From an uncultured Intestinimonas sp. (lineage in GTDB: Bacteria; Bacillota; Clostridia; Oscillospirales; Oscillospiraceae): a stretch of DNA of 36,800 bases. The translations under genes were made by a program, and so were the position numbers. A model generated the notes under the pieces. That model was given only the letters and a program-made list of their open reading frames with translations. It was not told the origin of the DNA and ran no database searches. Shown piece after piece: positions 35,900 to 36,800 of this stretch; position 1 is the first letter of the stretch; every line of letters begins with the position of its first letter. The DNA lies in the NCBI RefSeq assembly GCF_944387245.1, contig NZ_CALXEE010000012.1, positions 1-36,800 of the forward strand. The letters are read 5' to 3'.

Positions 35900-36118
35900 T
35901 TGGCAAAAAGCGATATGATCGAGCTGGAGGGGATCGTCACCGAATCCCTGCCCAACACGACCTTCCATGTGGACATCGGAAATGGGCACATCATCCTGGC
36001 CCATATTTCCGGAAAGCTCCGCATGAACTTCATCCGGATCCTTCCCGGCGACAAGGTCACGGTGCAGATGTCTCCGTACGACCTGACCCGGGGCCGGATC
36101 ACCTGGAGAAGCAAGTAA
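35900..36118 (+). CDS. infA: Translation initiation factor IF-1
   Basis: A 72-residue OB-fold protein that binds the 30S A site during initiation. [71 protein letters not shown] matches throughout; FHVDIGNGH differs slightly from the usual F-x-V-x-L-E-N-G-H. The start is TTG 35900, 9 nt after AAGGAGG (35884-35890); no better ATG exists. A 194-nt structured gap follows. Confidence 0.97.
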   Translation: MAKSDMIELEGIVTESLPNTTFHVDIGNGHIILAHISGKLRMNFIRILPGDKVTVQMSPYDLTRGRITWRSK

Positions 36119-36123
36119 TCCGT

Positions 36124-36281
36124 CCGCGGCCTGTGCCGCGGCTGAATGGGTGGCCTCCGCCCCCGGAAGCGCACGCTTCCCAGACCGGAGGAGCAGGACG
36201 GGTGGGCCCGCCTCAGGCGGCTCCGCCCTGCCACGACGTAAACGACCGGCGGCCGAGGGGCCTTGCCCCCGCCCCCGCCGG
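36124..36281 (+). other. GC-rich hairpins in the infA-rpmJ gap
   Basis: The 194-nt gap contains CCGCGGC/GCCGCGG (36124-36141), GGAAGCG/CGCTTCC (36165-36180), CCGCC/GGCGG (about 36209-36221) and CCGGCGG/CCGCCGG (36246-36281) enclosing GGGGC/GCCCC. None is followed by a T run, so they are not terminators. AGGAGG directly before rpmJ restores translation. No frame fits a gene. Confidence 0.4.
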
Positions 36282-36312
36282 GGCCATCAGGCATTCATAG
36301 GAGGTTTCAACA

Positions 36313-36426
36313 ATGAAAGTCAGACCGTCCGTGAAGCCCATGTGCGAGAAGTGCAAGATCATTAAGCGCAAGGGCAAAGTCATGGTTATTTGCGAAAACC
36401 CCAAGCACAAGCAGAGACAAGGTTAA
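36313..36426 (+). CDS. rpmJ: 50S ribosomal protein L36 (zinc form)
   Basis: A 37-residue protein read directly from the bases: [20 protein letters not shown] and then [17 protein letters not shown]. The zinc ligands are Cys11, Cys14, Cys27 and His32, so this is the Zn-binding C+ form. AGGAGG (ending 36304) lies in front of ATG 36313, and the TAA is at 36424-36426. It occupies its normal place between infA and rpsM. Confidence 0.96.
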   Translation: MKVRPSVKPMCEKCKIIKRKGKVMVICENPKHKQRQG

Positions 36427-36444
36427 AGGAGGCGCTGAAGAAAT

Positions 36445-36800
36445 ATGGCACGTATTGCCGGCATTGACCTGCCGAAGGATAAGCGAGTGGAGATCGGCCT
36501 CACTTACATCTTCGGCATTGGGCGCACCAGCGCCAACAAGATCCTGAAGGAGGCCGGGATCAACCCCGACACCCGCGTGAAGGATCTCACCGAGGACGAC
36601 GAGGCCAAGCTGCGTGAAGTGATCGCCAACGGCTACACCGTGGAGGGCGACCTCCGCCGCGATGTCGCCATGGACATCAAGCGCCTGACCGAGATCGGCT
36701 GCTACCGCGGCATGCGGCACCGTAAGGGCCTGCCCGTCCGCGGCCAGCGCAGCAAGACCAACGCCCGTACCCGCAAGGGTCCCAAGCGTACCGTCGCCAA
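36445..36800 (+). CDS. rpsM: 30S ribosomal protein S13 (3' end outside window)
   Basis: 118 codons are visible and the frame is open at the window end; the family length is about 121-124, so only a few residues are missing. [60 protein letters not shown] and [31 protein letters not shown] are the family signatures. It contacts the P-site tRNA from the 30S head. AAAGGAGGCG precedes the ATG. It begins the alpha operon part of the cluster. Confidence 0.97.
   Translation, partial: MARIAGIDLPKDKRVEIGLTYIFGIGRTSANKILKEAGINPDTRVKDLTEDDEAKLREVIANGYTVEGDLRRDVAMDIKRLTEIGCYRGMRHRKGLPVRGQRSKTNARTRKGPKRTVA

Overview
The window is GC-rich and gene-dense, and reads as part of a chromosome from an anaerobic gut-type Clostridia bacterium. 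Four things point to the Oscillospiraceae / Flavonifractor-Intestinimonas-Lawsonibacter neighbourhood: high GC with strong AGGAGG ribosome sites, a V-type (Ntp) ATPase, split ThrE exporter subunits, and the Firmicutes order map - KOW RNA-binding protein - infA - rpmJ - rpsM. The taxon is an inference from gene content. No phage, insertion sequence, CRISPR array, tRNA or rRNA was found.

Left part (1-11,900): accessory and housekeeping genes, mostly on the + strand. In order they are the 3' part of an AraC-type regulator, an MFS transporter, an NTF2-like/GGDEF protein, a MATE efflux pump behind a leader that looks like a translation-coupled attenuator, an iscS-iscU pair with its own promoter, and a run DUF3783 - ThrE N-part - ThrE C-part - YjjG-type nucleotidase - SGNH hydrolase - DUF4358 lipoprotein. 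A bidirectional terminator then faces a CPBP membrane protease on the - strand.

Middle part (12,037-22,730, - strand): a complete nine-gene V-ATPase operon in the Enterococcus hirae order ntpF-I-K-E-C-G-A-B-D, with a clear promoter and a terminator at each end. The K subunit carries the full residue set that binds Na+ in E. hirae NtpK, so the enzyme may be a sodium pump. Upstream is a two-gene unit: a MarR regulator and a membrane-anchored DUF4015-like protein.

Right part (22,908-36,800, + strand): one long ribosomal protein superoperon (S10, spc and the start of alpha) running rpsJ-rplC-rplD-rplW-rplB-rpsS-rplV-rpsC-rplP-rpmC-rpsQ-rplN-rplX-rplE-rpsN-rpsH-rplF-rplR-rpsE-rpmD-rplO-secY-adk-map-KOW protein-infA-rpmJ-rpsM (cut by the window end). 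rpmJ (37 aa) was read directly from the sequence. Gaps are mostly under 20 nt, with four exceptions that all hold RNA-structure potential: the 5' leader, the rpsJ-rplC gap, the 273-nt rpsN-rpsH gap and the 194-nt infA-rpmJ gap.

I did not find an obviously new multi-gene system. The best candidates for something undescribed are regulatory: the leader-peptide/terminator arrangement before the MATE gene, the hairpin-rich inserts inside the ribosomal operon, and the repeat-containing iscS promoter.
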